DNA from: Bacillota bacterium
GTDB lineage: Bacteria > Bacillota > Clostridia > Lachnospirales > Lachnospiraceae
DNA length: 64,000 nucleotides
Reading direction: 5' to 3'
NCBI GenBank assembly: GCA_023435895.1
Contig: JAEZLH010000017.1
Coordinates: 372,001-436,000, forward strand
Shown: one piece after another, positions 8,985 through 17,079 of the stretch
Position numbering within the stretch: position 1 is the first letter of the stretch
Layout: every line of letters begins with the position of its first letter
Notes under the pieces: generated by a model
Database searches by the model: none
Seen by the model: only the letters and a program-made list of their open reading frames with translations
Told to the model about the DNA's origin: nothing
Position numbers and translations under genes: made by a program

Positions 8985-9695
8985 ATGGATAAAGATAAGT
9001 ATAATAAAACAATTCAAATTGGAGTTATTGGAGATTATGATGGAAGACCATCCCATATTGCTACATCAGAAGCATTGATTCATAGCGGAAATTCCCTTGG
9101 TGTTTCAGTGGAGGTGAACTGGATACCCACCGATTCATTGTTGTTAGACATTCCACAGCAATTAGAAAGATATCAGGGATTATGGTGTGCACCGGGCAGT
9201 CCTTATAAGAGTATGCAAGGAGCTATTAATGCAATTCAGTATGCCAGAGAAAATTCAAAGCCTTTCCTTGGAACCTGTGGTGGGTTTCAGCATGGGGTTC
9301 TGGAATATGCGAAGAATGTTTTGGGTTATGAAGAGATTGAGCAGGAAGGGTTTGATTTATATTCACTCAATTTGTTTATTACAGCATTGTCCTGCTCGCT
9401 AGTGGGTCAAAGCAGAAAAATAGAAATTCACAACGATTCGTTGTTTTATAATATCTATCAATGCAATGAGGTTGAAGAGAAGTATAATTGCAGCTTTGGA
9501 CTAAATAAAGAATTTGAAAAGGCATTACTAAAACATGATTTTAGTGTTGAGGGAAGAGATACCGAAAGTGAAATACGTGCGATAGCAATTGAAACTAAGC
9601 GTTTCTATGTGTTAACCTTGTTTCAACCGCAATTAAGTTCCACAGTTCAAAATCCCCACCCGTTAATTACCGCGTATTTGAAAAGTATTTTGTGA
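8985..9695 (+). CDS. CTP-synthase C-terminal-related glutamine amidotransferase-like protein
   Basis: This 236-residue protein matches only the glutaminase half of CTP synthase; no synthetase domain is present. The nucleophile elbow reads GTCGGFQHG, matching the class I amidotransferase GxCxGxQ motif, and a LYCAPGSPYK-like WCAPGSPYKS segment matches the oxyanion strand. The C-terminal part ends LTLFQPQLSS, close to the TLFHPQ segment of CTP synthase, with the usual HPQFE Glu replaced. Proteins of this kind are known as CTP-synthase C-terminal-region-related proteins, some of them selenoproteins; here the elbow residue is Cys (TGT). Its substrate is unknown. It is flanked by long spacers, so it looks monocistronic. 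Confidence 0.75.
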   Translation: MDKDKYNKTIQIGVIGDYDGRPSHIATSEALIHSGNSLGVSVEVNWIPTDSLLLDIPQQLERYQGLWCAPGSPYKSMQGAINAIQYARENSKPFLGTCGGFQHGVLEYAKNVLGYEEIEQEGFDLYSLNLFITALSCSLVGQSRKIEIHNDSLFYNIYQCNEVEEKYNCSFGLNKEFEKALLKHDFSVEGRDTESEIRAIAIETKRFYVLTLFQPQLSSTVQNPHPLITAYLKSIL

Positions 9696-9947
9696 TAGGT
9701 GGAAATAGAATAAAACACAATATGAGAGTTCATTCTTTGTTTTAAACAAGTTGCCAATTAACTAGATTGAATGGGCTATTGGTTATTTGACCCAACTCAT
9801 ACTATAGTATTTGGTTTGAATTATGCTTCTAGACTTTTTAAAGTCCTTATGGTACGATAATTTGGCAATGAACGTATTGCATTCAGCATAGAATAAGAAA
9901 TAAAACTTCAATTATCCGATTGCGAATGCAAAAGAGAGGTTTGAATA

Positions 9948-11774
9948 ATGAATTTATTAACAATAGAAAACATGACCAAAAGTTATACCGAACGCTTATT
10001 GTTTGACAAGGTAAGCCTTGGTATTAATGAGGGGGAAAAAATCGGTGTAATCGGAATTAATGGAACCGGTAAATCCACACTTTTAAAGATTATTGCAGGA
10101 CTTGAGGAGCCTGACAGCGGAACCGTGACAAAAGGTAAGACAGTAAGAATTGGTTATTTGGCGCAATCGCCCCAATTCGATGATAAGCTTACCATATTGC
10201 AGAATGTTGTTTTAAACCAGAAGGCGGAGGAGGAATATCGCAATCTGGAGGGTGAGGCAACCACTATGTTAATGAAGCTTGGTATCATGGATGTGAATGC
10301 ATATACCACCAAGCTGTCCGGAGGTCAAAAGAAAAGGGTAGCACTAGTTCGAACCCTATTAACACCGGCGGAGATACTGGTTTTGGATGAGCCTACCAAC
10401 CATTTGGATAATGAGATGGCGGAATGGCTGGAGGAATATTTGAATAAATACCGCGGCGCATTTATTATGATTACCCATGATCGTTATTTTCTTGATAAGG
10501 TCACCAATAAGATTATTGAGCTGGACAAAGGAAATCTCTATTCCTATCAGGCAAACTATTCTAAATTCCTAGAGCTGAAAGCAGAACGTGAAGATATTAT
10601 GATGGCAACAGAGCGAAAGGCAAAAAGCTTGTTCCGCGTGGAGTTAGAGTGGATGCAACGAGGTGCCAGAGCGCGTTCTACCAAACAGAAGGCACATATT
10701 CAACGCTTTGAGGAGTTAAGAGATCGCAAGTCCATCGAAGTAGATGGTAAGGTGGAGATTAACGCCCTTTCTTCGCGTATGGGGAAAAAAACAGTTGAGC
10801 TGAATAACATTTCAAAATCCTTTGGAGATAGAAGTTTAATTCAGGATTTTACCTATATCCTTCTGCCAGGTGACCGAATTGGTATCATTGGACCAAACGG
10901 TTGCGGTAAATCCACATTGTTAAATATAATAACCGGAAAGTTATCACCGGACTTTGGAACCGTTGATATGGGAACCACGATTAAGCTTGGTTACTTCTCG
11001 CAGGAAAATGAATATATGGATGAGAGCCTTAAGGTAATTGATTATATCAAGAGTACTGCTGAATATATCCAGACCTCGGAAGGAACCATTACTGCATCTC
11101 AAATGTGTGAAAAATTCCTATTTACGGGAGCGATGCAATATTCCTTGATTGCGAAGCTCTCAGGAGGGGAGAAGAGGAGACTCTACTTGCTTAAGGTGTT
11201 AATGGAGGCCCCCAATATTTTGATCTTAGATGAGCCGACCAATGATTTGGATATTCAGACGCTGACCATATTGGAGGATTATCTGGACAGTTTTCCTGGC
11301 ATCGTAGTAACGGTATCCCATGACCGCTATTTTCTTGACCGTATTGCAACGAGAATCTTTTCCTTTGAGAATGGTGTGATTCGCCAATATGAGGGTAATT
11401 TTTCGGATTATAAGTATGTGGTTACTATGAAGGGGGAGGAATCCTCCATGTCATCAAAAGTAAATGCAGCAACAGCTTCCCCAGATGAGAAGTCAGCAAG
11501 TATATCCACCTGGAAGCAAAAGAGTAATAAGCCTAAATTCACTTATCAGGAGCAAAAAGATTTCGATACCATCGATGAAGATATTGCTAAGTTGGAAAAT
11601 CATATATCAGAAACGGAACAGGAGATTGAGAAATCTTCTACCAACTACTCAAAATTAAATGAACTTATGGCCAAGAAGGAAGAGCTTGAGAAGAAGCTGG
11701 AAGAAAAGATGGATCGATGGGTTTATCTAAATGATCTTGCAGAGCAAATCGAGGCTTCCAAAAATGAAAAATAA
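9948..11774 (+). CDS. ABC-F family ATPase (ribosome-associated type)
   Basis: The 608-residue protein has two ABC nucleotide-binding domains and no membrane segments, the ABC-F arrangement. Walker A motifs are GINGTGKST and GPNGCGKST. Signatures are LSGGQKKR and LSGGEKRR, each followed by a Walker B ILVLDEPTNHLD- or LILDEPTNDLD-type stretch. A charged linker of about 80 residues joins the domains, and the C-terminus is a predicted coiled coil. ABC-F proteins bind the ribosomal E site as translation factors or antibiotic-protection factors. The linker here is of ordinary length, so a housekeeping role (YdiF/Uup-like) is more likely than resistance. RBS GAGAGG precedes the ATG. Confidence 0.9.
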   Translation: MNLLTIENMTKSYTERLLFDKVSLGINEGEKIGVIGINGTGKSTLLKIIAGLEEPDSGTVTKGKTVRIGYLAQSPQFDDKLTILQNVVLNQKAEEEYRNLEGEATTMLMKLGIMDVNAYTTKLSGGQKKRVALVRTLLTPAEILVLDEPTNHLDNEMAEWLEEYLNKYRGAFIMITHDRYFLDKVTNKIIELDKGNLYSYQANYSKFLELKAEREDIMMATERKAKSLFRVELEWMQRGARARSTKQKAHIQRFEELRDRKSIEVDGKVEINALSSRMGKKTVELNNISKSFGDRSLIQDFTYILLPGDRIGIIGPNGCGKSTLLNIITGKLSPDFGTVDMGTTIKLGYFSQENEYMDESLKVIDYIKSTAEYIQTSEGTITASQMCEKFLFTGAMQYSLIAKLSGGEKRRLYLLKVLMEAPNILILDEPTNDLDIQTLTILEDYLDSFPGIVVTVSHDRYFLDRIATRIFSFENGVIRQYEGNFSDYKYVVTMKGEESSMSSKVNAATASPDEKSASISTWKQKSNKPKFTYQEQKDFDTIDEDIAKLENHISETEQEIEKSSTNYSKLNELMAKKEELEKKLEEKMDRWVYLNDLAEQIEASKNEK

Positions 11775-11818
11775 GATTATATTAGAAGGTAGTAATTGAC
11801 TTTTCTGAAAGCAGCTAC

Positions 11819-11847
11819 TTGATGGATTATACCAATTATTGTATAAT
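11819..11847 (+). promoter_or_regulatory. Candidate promoter for the downstream lipoprotein
   Basis: TTGATG (11819-11824) and TATAAT (11842-11847) are 17 bases apart. The implied 5' leader to the GTG start is about 200 bases and shows no riboswitch I recognise. Confidence 0.45.
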
Positions 11848-12054
11848 ATTATAAAGATTTCAATTCAAGGATTTATTGCCAGTTCAGATAGTAGCAAAAA
11901 TGACGAGAATATTAATGGTATTCTTAGATGATAAAGTTTTCTAAATAAATAACATTATACAATTATCACTAAAGTAGAATACGCTGGTCTGAAAGGTAAC
12001 GATCCTAAACGATGATATAAACTTGTCAGTTAAAACTGCAGGGAATGGAAAGGC

Positions 12055-12519
12055 GTGATTATAATCAAAAATATAGTGATTATACTATTATTATCCCTCT
12101 TCCTGCTTACAGGTTGTGCTACCAGTAGGCAAGAAGCATCAGAAGGATTTTCTTCTGACCATATGGTAAAAACCGATGCAAACAGTGATTACTCAGAGAA
12201 ACAAAATGATTTGGTATATCATGATTATGGCACAGGGGTTAAGCTTTCGGCAGGAGATGAATTAACTATTCCTAATCTTGATTTAGGATTAGAGGATACA
12301 TCCGTGAAAATCTATATTTTAAGATATGGTTCGGAGCAGATAATTAAATCTTATGAATATCAAGAAAAGCAGTTGTTTTCTTACCAGGCAGATATAGATG
12401 GGGTATATCAAATCTTTGCAATTACAGATGACGGTGGAAGAATCGATTTGACTCCGAAGGCATCTATTGGGACTTCTGCATCGACTGATAAAAACGGAGG
12501 TATTTTGCCGCTAAATTAA
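12055..12519 (+). CDS. Small lipoprotein, function unknown
   Basis: The 154-residue product begins with a Lys-containing n-region, a hydrophobic stretch and the lipobox LLTGC, so it should be lipid-anchored on the outer face of the membrane at the Cys near residue 20. After the lipobox comes a low-complexity linker, then a beta-rich part of about 90 residues that resembles no family I can name. The start is uncertain. GTG at 12055 gives the only full signal peptide, but the nearest Shine-Dalgarno sequence, GGAAAGG, is only one base away, and an ATG at 12045 is out of frame. It is convergent with the next lipoprotein gene, with a shared hairpin between them. Confidence 0.7.
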   Translation: MIIIKNIVIILLLSLFLLTGCATSRQEASEGFSSDHMVKTDANSDYSEKQNDLVYHDYGTGVKLSAGDELTIPNLDLGLEDTSVKIYILRYGSEQIIKSYEYQEKQLFSYQADIDGVYQIFAITDDGGRIDLTPKASIGTSASTDKNGGILPLN

Positions 12520-12534
12520 ATAAATGTGAAACAA

Positions 12535-12608
12535 GAGGCTATTGACGAAATTTTGCTGGATACCGGTAGATAAGGTAACGAATACAGCCAACTTTTATCA
12601 ATAGCCTC
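12535..12608. terminator. Long-loop inverted repeat between convergent genes
   Basis: GAGGCTATTGA (12535-12545) pairs perfectly with TCAATAGCCTC (12598-12608) across a 52-base loop. It lies exactly between the convergent lipoprotein genes and is flanked by short T/A runs, so it could end both transcripts. A similar long-loop element with the same GAGGCT start occurs after valS. Confidence 0.6.
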
Positions 12609-12622
12609 ATTCTTTGGAACTA

Positions 12623-13453
12623 TCATTCATTACGGCAAATACGAAATCCCTGATCAGGTCCAAGTCCATTTGCTTCTAGCTTTCCACGGTAGGATATTTC
12701 ACAGCAAGCTGAGTCTCCAATCCAACCGCCTCCCTTCCACACCTTAGTATTATTACCAGTATGGTCAGAGTCTTCATACCAATCCCAACACCATTCCCGT
12801 ACATTACCAGACATATTATATAAGCCTAATTCGTTGGCTTTTTTACTCTTTGCCAAATGAGGTTGATTGAGGTTGCTTTGAAGAATATTCCAATTCCATT
12901 CGCCATCTAATTTTTTCTTTCCGGAGTTTTTCCAAAACCATGCTACTTTATCAACTTTATTACTTCCACTATATATGTAATTCTTACTTTTTTGTCCTCC
13001 ACTTGCAGCATACTCCCACTCAGCTTCTGTGGGCAGTCTATAACCATTTGAGTTGGCATTAATGGATATGGACCATTTGACCGTATCATTTTCATTCTTA
13101 TTTGTTGGATCTTTTTTGTTTTTATCAATCACATAATAGGGTTGAAGATCTTCACGCTCACTTCTTTTATTGCAATATTCAATGCAATCATACCAACTTA
13201 CTGTTTCTACCGGCAGAGAATCTCCCTTAAATGTAGAAGGATTATTTCCCATGATATCAGTCCATTCTTTCTGTGTTACTTCATACCGTCCCATATAGAA
13301 ACCGGGTAGTTTCATGCTTTCATCATGGTATCTTGAATTTGAATTTACAAAAGCACCCCCTTCTATAAAGACAAAAGGTTCTAGCTTGTCCTTTGTACAG
13401 GCACTGACCAATAACAGAAAAATAATGGTTGTGATGGAGAGTATTTTTTTCAT
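12623..13453 (-). CDS. SUMF1/FGE-domain lipoprotein
   Basis: The 276-residue protein has a lipoprotein signal (lipobox VSAC near residue 19) followed by one formylglycine-generating-enzyme-like (FGE-sulfatase, SUMF1) domain. Typical landmarks are FYMGRYEVTQKEW, NPSTFKGDSLPVETVSW, GYRLPTEAEWEYAA, NMSGNVREWCWDW and the C-terminal GFRICRN. True aerobic FGE uses copper and oxygen, which does not fit an anaerobe, and many such domains are sugar- or peptide-binding or have other roles. I therefore call the domain but not the reaction. No sulfatase gene is in the window. RBS AAGGAG lies upstream of the ATG. Confidence 0.82.
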   Translation of the reverse strand: MKKILSITTIIFLLLVSACTKDKLEPFVFIEGGAFVNSNSRYHDESMKLPGFYMGRYEVTQKEWTDIMGNNPSTFKGDSLPVETVSWYDCIEYCNKRSEREDLQPYYVIDKNKKDPTNKNENDTVKWSISINANSNGYRLPTEAEWEYAASGGQKSKNYIYSGSNKVDKVAWFWKNSGKKKLDGEWNWNILQSNLNQPHLAKSKKANELGLYNMSGNVREWCWDWYEDSDHTGNNTKVWKGGGWIGDSACCEISYRGKLEANGLGPDQGFRICRNE

Positions 13454-14024
13454 CTTGAAAACTCCTTATCGTTATAATAGGATTAATGAAGGAAAAGATA
13501 TTTATTAATCACGGCATCAATAAATTATATGCACGAATTATAATAATATGACACAAATTGAATGAGTGGATATTATGAGATGAATTTAATTATAAAATTA
13601 TGAATAATCCCTGTGGTGTACTATTTATATAATAAAAAAGTCGACTAACATATCGCTGTTTTTTGTAAATGAGATGATTAATTAGCGTTAATATTATTTT
13701 TTTCGATACGATTAGCAAAAATTCAAATATACATGTATACTTGATAAGTTTATTCAATGAATTATATATTATATTAACAGGAATCCCATCAAATTATGAG
13801 ATATGAAAAATCTTGTACAATAATATATTTAATGCTAGTATGAATTTGTAAATATTTACTATTTATATGCGTATAAGAGTGAGCTTATGGGGAGCTTCGA
13901 GGGGTGGCTTTATAAGAATTTAGTTTAAAGACTATACTTATTACCATTTGCACCATAATTATCATCGCATGTAATGTAACGACTCTGAGTTGGAATAAAT
14001 TAAAATCTGATAGGAGGAATGTTG
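13454..14024 (+). other. 571-base spacer upstream of the xylanase gene
   Basis: Very AT-rich. A possible promoter, TTGTAC at 13813-13818 and TAGTAT at 13836-13841 with a 17-base spacer, would give a leader of about 180 bases. Within the leader a G-rich stretch near 13880-13905 could pair weakly with flanking bases, but I recognise no riboswitch. No credible gene is present. Confidence 0.4.
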
Positions 14025-15107
14025 ATGAAAAGAAAGGTTAAAGTGTTAATTGCAGTGATAATGTGTTCACTGCTCTCGTTACCCGTTGTAGATGTAATTG
14101 CTGCCACAACCATAACAACAGATCAGACTGGTACTCATGATGGATATTTTTATTCATTTTGGAATGCCGGCGGAGGTTCTGTAGTAATGACTTTAGGCAG
14201 CGGAGGAAATTACAGTGTTGACTGGAGTAACTGCAATAATTTTACCTGTGGTAAGGGCTGGAGTACTGGAGCAGCTAGAAACGTAAGTTTTTCCGGTTCT
14301 TTTAACGGAGGTTCCAACGGATATCTAGCATTATACGGATGGACAAAGAATCCATTGATTGAGTACTATGTTGTAGAAAACTACGGTTCATGGACACCTC
14401 CGGGTGGAACTTCTTTGGGAACGATGAGCTCTGATGGCGGAACCTATAACATTTATAAAACTCAGCGTGTAAATCAACCTTCTATAATTGGTACAGCTAC
14501 CTTTGACCAATATTGGAGTGTAAGAACCTCAAAGAGATCAAACGGAACCATTACCTTTGGAAATCATATCAGCGCATGGGCAAACAAGGGTATGAATATG
14601 GGATCAACTTGGGATTATCAGATTATGGAGACAGAGGGATATCAAAGCAGTGGCAGTGCGAATATAACAGTAGGAACCGGTGGGGGAAGCAATCCTACAC
14701 CGACACCCACTGTGGGTCCGACACCAACTCCGGTTCCGGGAGGATCAGGCACAAAAGTGGAATGTGAGAATATGACAAAGGGCGGACAATACACTGGGAA
14801 TATTAGTTCTCCTTTCTCAGGTGTAGCCTTATACGGAAATAATGACTTGGTTAAATTTACACAGAACTTTACAAGTGGAACCCATAGTTTTTCTCTTCGC
14901 GGCTGCTCTAATAATTCAAATATGGCGAGAGTGGATTTGAAGATCGGTGGGCAGACGAAGGGCACCTTTTATTTCGGAGACAGCAATCCGGCGGTATACA
15001 CGATCAATAATGTGAGTCATGGGACAGGAAATCAGGAAGTTCAACTGGTGGTAACGAGCGATAACGGTCAATGGGACGCATATTTGGATTACTTACAGAT
15101 TAACTAG
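14025..15107 (+). CDS. Secreted GH11 endo-beta-1,4-xylanase with CBM36
   Basis: From the chosen start the protein has 360 residues. Residues 1-28 are a signal peptide ending near DVIAAT. The GH11 jelly roll covers about 30-215, with nucleophile E113 in PLIEYYVVE and acid/base E204 in METEGYQSSG. A Thr/Pro linker (PTPTPTVGPTPTPVP) leads to a C-terminal module of about 115 residues beginning VECENMTKGG and ending WDAYLDYLQI, which matches CBM36, a calcium-dependent xylan binder. AGGAGG at 14012-14017 is only one base from the ATG at 14019 but seven from the one at 14025, so I choose the latter. It should cut xylan outside the cell. A strong terminator follows. Confidence 0.93.
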   Translation: MKRKVKVLIAVIMCSLLSLPVVDVIAATTITTDQTGTHDGYFYSFWNAGGGSVVMTLGSGGNYSVDWSNCNNFTCGKGWSTGAARNVSFSGSFNGGSNGYLALYGWTKNPLIEYYVVENYGSWTPPGGTSLGTMSSDGGTYNIYKTQRVNQPSIIGTATFDQYWSVRTSKRSNGTITFGNHISAWANKGMNMGSTWDYQIMETEGYQSSGSANITVGTGGGSNPTPTPTVGPTPTPVPGGSGTKVECENMTKGGQYTGNISSPFSGVALYGNNDLVKFTQNFTSGTHSFSLRGCSNNSNMARVDLKIGGQTKGTFYFGDSNPAVYTINNVSHGTGNQEVQLVVTSDNGQWDAYLDYLQIN

Positions 15108-15132
15108 TGTGTATTTCTTCTTGTCAAAAAAA

Positions 15133-15170
15133 TTACCCCGGCGGTTTCATCCCGCCGGGGTAAAATTAAA
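15133..15170. terminator. Bidirectional terminator
   Basis: TTACCCCGGCGG (15133-15144) pairs perfectly with CCGCCGGGGTAA (15152-15163). A-runs on the left and TAAAATTAAA on the right make it usable from both strands. It separates the xylanase gene from the converging exporter operon. Confidence 0.9.
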
Positions 15171-15204
15171 AATTCATTTTCATACTATAATAATTTGCTT
15201 ATTT

Positions 15205-17079
15205 TTACGCACTTTGTTCAAACTGTGAATTATAGAGTTTTGCGTAGAAGCCGCCATTTGCAAGGAGTTCTTCGTGATTGCCCTGTTCTACGATATCGCC
15301 TTCGTTCATAACAAGAATCATGTCTGCATCACGAATAGTGGATAAGCGATGTGCAATAATGAAACTGGTTCTTCCCTTCATCAAAGTATCCATAGCCTTT
15401 TGGATTAAGATCTCAGTTCTGGTATCAACGGAGCTGGTTGCTTCATCAAGAATTAAGATCTTCGGATCTGCAAGGATGGCACGGGCGATGGTTAATAACT
15501 GCTTCTGACCCTGTGATACATTGCTGGCTTCCTCGTTTAGCACCATATTATAACCATCCGGTAGGGTGGAGATAAAGTGGTGAACATGTGCAGCCTTTGC
15601 AGCTTTTATTACTTCTGCATCACTGGCAGCAGATTTGCTATAACGGATATTCTCCATGATGCTTCCGTTAAATAACCAAGTATCTTGAAGAACCATACCG
15701 AATAATTTACGTAAATCGCTACGGTTAAAGTCCTGAATATTATTCCCATCAATTAAGATTTCACCGCTGTTAATATCATAAAAGCGCATTAGCAGCTTAA
15801 CCATTGTGGTTTTTCCGGCACCGGTAGGACCTACAATCGCAATCTTTTGACCTTTTTCTATCTTAGCACTGAAATCATTGATAATGATTTTATCCGGATT
15901 GTAACCAAAATGTACATCTTTGAATTCAACATTTCCTTCGATTCCTTCAATGGACTTGGGATTTTCAATGTTCTGAACTTCTTCCTCAGAATTCAGGAAT
16001 TCAAATACACGTTCAGAAGCAGCCGCGGTGGACTGGAACATATTTGCCACCTGTGTAAGTTGTGCAATCGGTTGAGTAAAGTTACGGATATACTGGAAGA
16101 AGGACATGATCTGACCAATCTGAATATCACCCTGAATTACCAAATATCCACCAAGGATTGCCACGCCAACATATCCAAGGTTACCGATGAACTGCATAAC
16201 AGGCATCATTAAACCAGATAAGAACTGTGATTTCCATGCAGATTCATATAATTTAGCATTCTTTTCATCAAATTCTTTAATGGCGTCTTCTTCTTTGTTA
16301 AATACTTTTACAATATTATGACCGCCATACATTTCTTCTACCTGGCCATTTACATGACCCAAGTATTCCTGTTGCTGTTTAAAGTATTTCTGAGATTTTT
16401 TAACTACTCTGCTAACCACGATACCCGAAAGCGGTAAAATTACCAAAGCGAGTAAAGTCATAGGCACACTGATACGTAACATCATGATTAATACACCGAC
16501 AATCATAATAACTGAGGTGATTAATTGAGATAAACTCTGATTAAGGCTTGTTCCTAAAGTATCAATGTCATTGGTAACTCTTGATAAAATCTCACCGTGT
16601 GAAGTGGTATCAAAATAATTCATCGGCATACGGTGAATCTTCTCGGAGATATCCTTACGGAATTTGTAGGTTACACGCTGGGTGATACCGGTAAGAATAT
16701 ATCCCATCAGGAAGGAGAATACTGCACTAATTACATACATGATGATTAACTTTATCAGTATATTCTCCAATTTGGTAAAATCAATGCCTACTCCGTTATC
16801 CATCTTGCTAACAAAGCCGTCTTTGATAACATTGATTGCATCACCTAATATATTCGGTCCAAGAATACTGAAGATGGTGCTGCCTACCGCGAAAATAAAG
16901 ACGAATAAGAAGCCGAATTTGTAGATGGATAAAGCAGAGACTAACTTCTTCATAGTGCCCTTAAAATCTTTCGCTTTCTCTCCGGGCATCATTCCGGGAC
17001 CACCGGGACCCATGCCCATACCGCCGCCTCGTCTTCTGGAAGGCGTAGATTTTGATTGTTGTGTTGATTCATTACTCAT
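15205..17079 (-). CDS. ABC exporter half-transporter (YfiC/MdlB-like)
   Basis: The 624-residue protein has an N-terminal tail rich in Gly, Met and Arg (about residues 10-35), six predicted membrane helices (about 50-340), and a C-terminal ATPase. Walker A is GPTGAGKTT, Walker B ILILDEATSSVD, and the signature reads NVSQGQKQ, the SQGQ form common in one partner of heterodimeric exporters. Its ATG lies inside the end of the upstream exporter gene, so translation is coupled. The two almost certainly form a heterodimer exporting drugs or peptides. A MarR repressor heads the operon. RBS AAAGGAGGAG is within the upstream gene. Confidence 0.92.
   Translation of the reverse strand: MSNESTQQSKSTPSRRRGGGMGMGPGGPGMMPGEKAKDFKGTMKKLVSALSIYKFGFLFVFIFAVGSTIFSILGPNILGDAINVIKDGFVSKMDNGVGIDFTKLENILIKLIIMYVISAVFSFLMGYILTGITQRVTYKFRKDISEKIHRMPMNYFDTTSHGEILSRVTNDIDTLGTSLNQSLSQLITSVIMIVGVLIMMLRISVPMTLLALVILPLSGIVVSRVVKKSQKYFKQQQEYLGHVNGQVEEMYGGHNIVKVFNKEEDAIKEFDEKNAKLYESAWKSQFLSGLMMPVMQFIGNLGYVGVAILGGYLVIQGDIQIGQIMSFFQYIRNFTQPIAQLTQVANMFQSTAAASERVFEFLNSEEEVQNIENPKSIEGIEGNVEFKDVHFGYNPDKIIINDFSAKIEKGQKIAIVGPTGAGKTTMVKLLMRFYDINSGEILIDGNNIQDFNRSDLRKLFGMVLQDTWLFNGSIMENIRYSKSAASDAEVIKAAKAAHVHHFISTLPDGYNMVLNEEASNVSQGQKQLLTIARAILADPKILILDEATSSVDTRTEILIQKAMDTLMKGRTSFIIAHRLSTIRDADMILVMNEGDIVEQGNHEELLANGGFYAKLYNSQFEQSA

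Noticed and set aside
12623..13453. Sulfatase-activating formylglycine-generating enzyme
   Set aside because: The domain fits, but there is no sulfatase nearby, the protein is a surface lipoprotein, and oxygen-dependent FGE is unlikely in an anaerobe.
13860..14010. Riboswitch in the xylanase leader
   Set aside because: The G-rich stretch near 13880-13905 does not match cyclic-di-GMP, guanidine or other known motifs I could recall.
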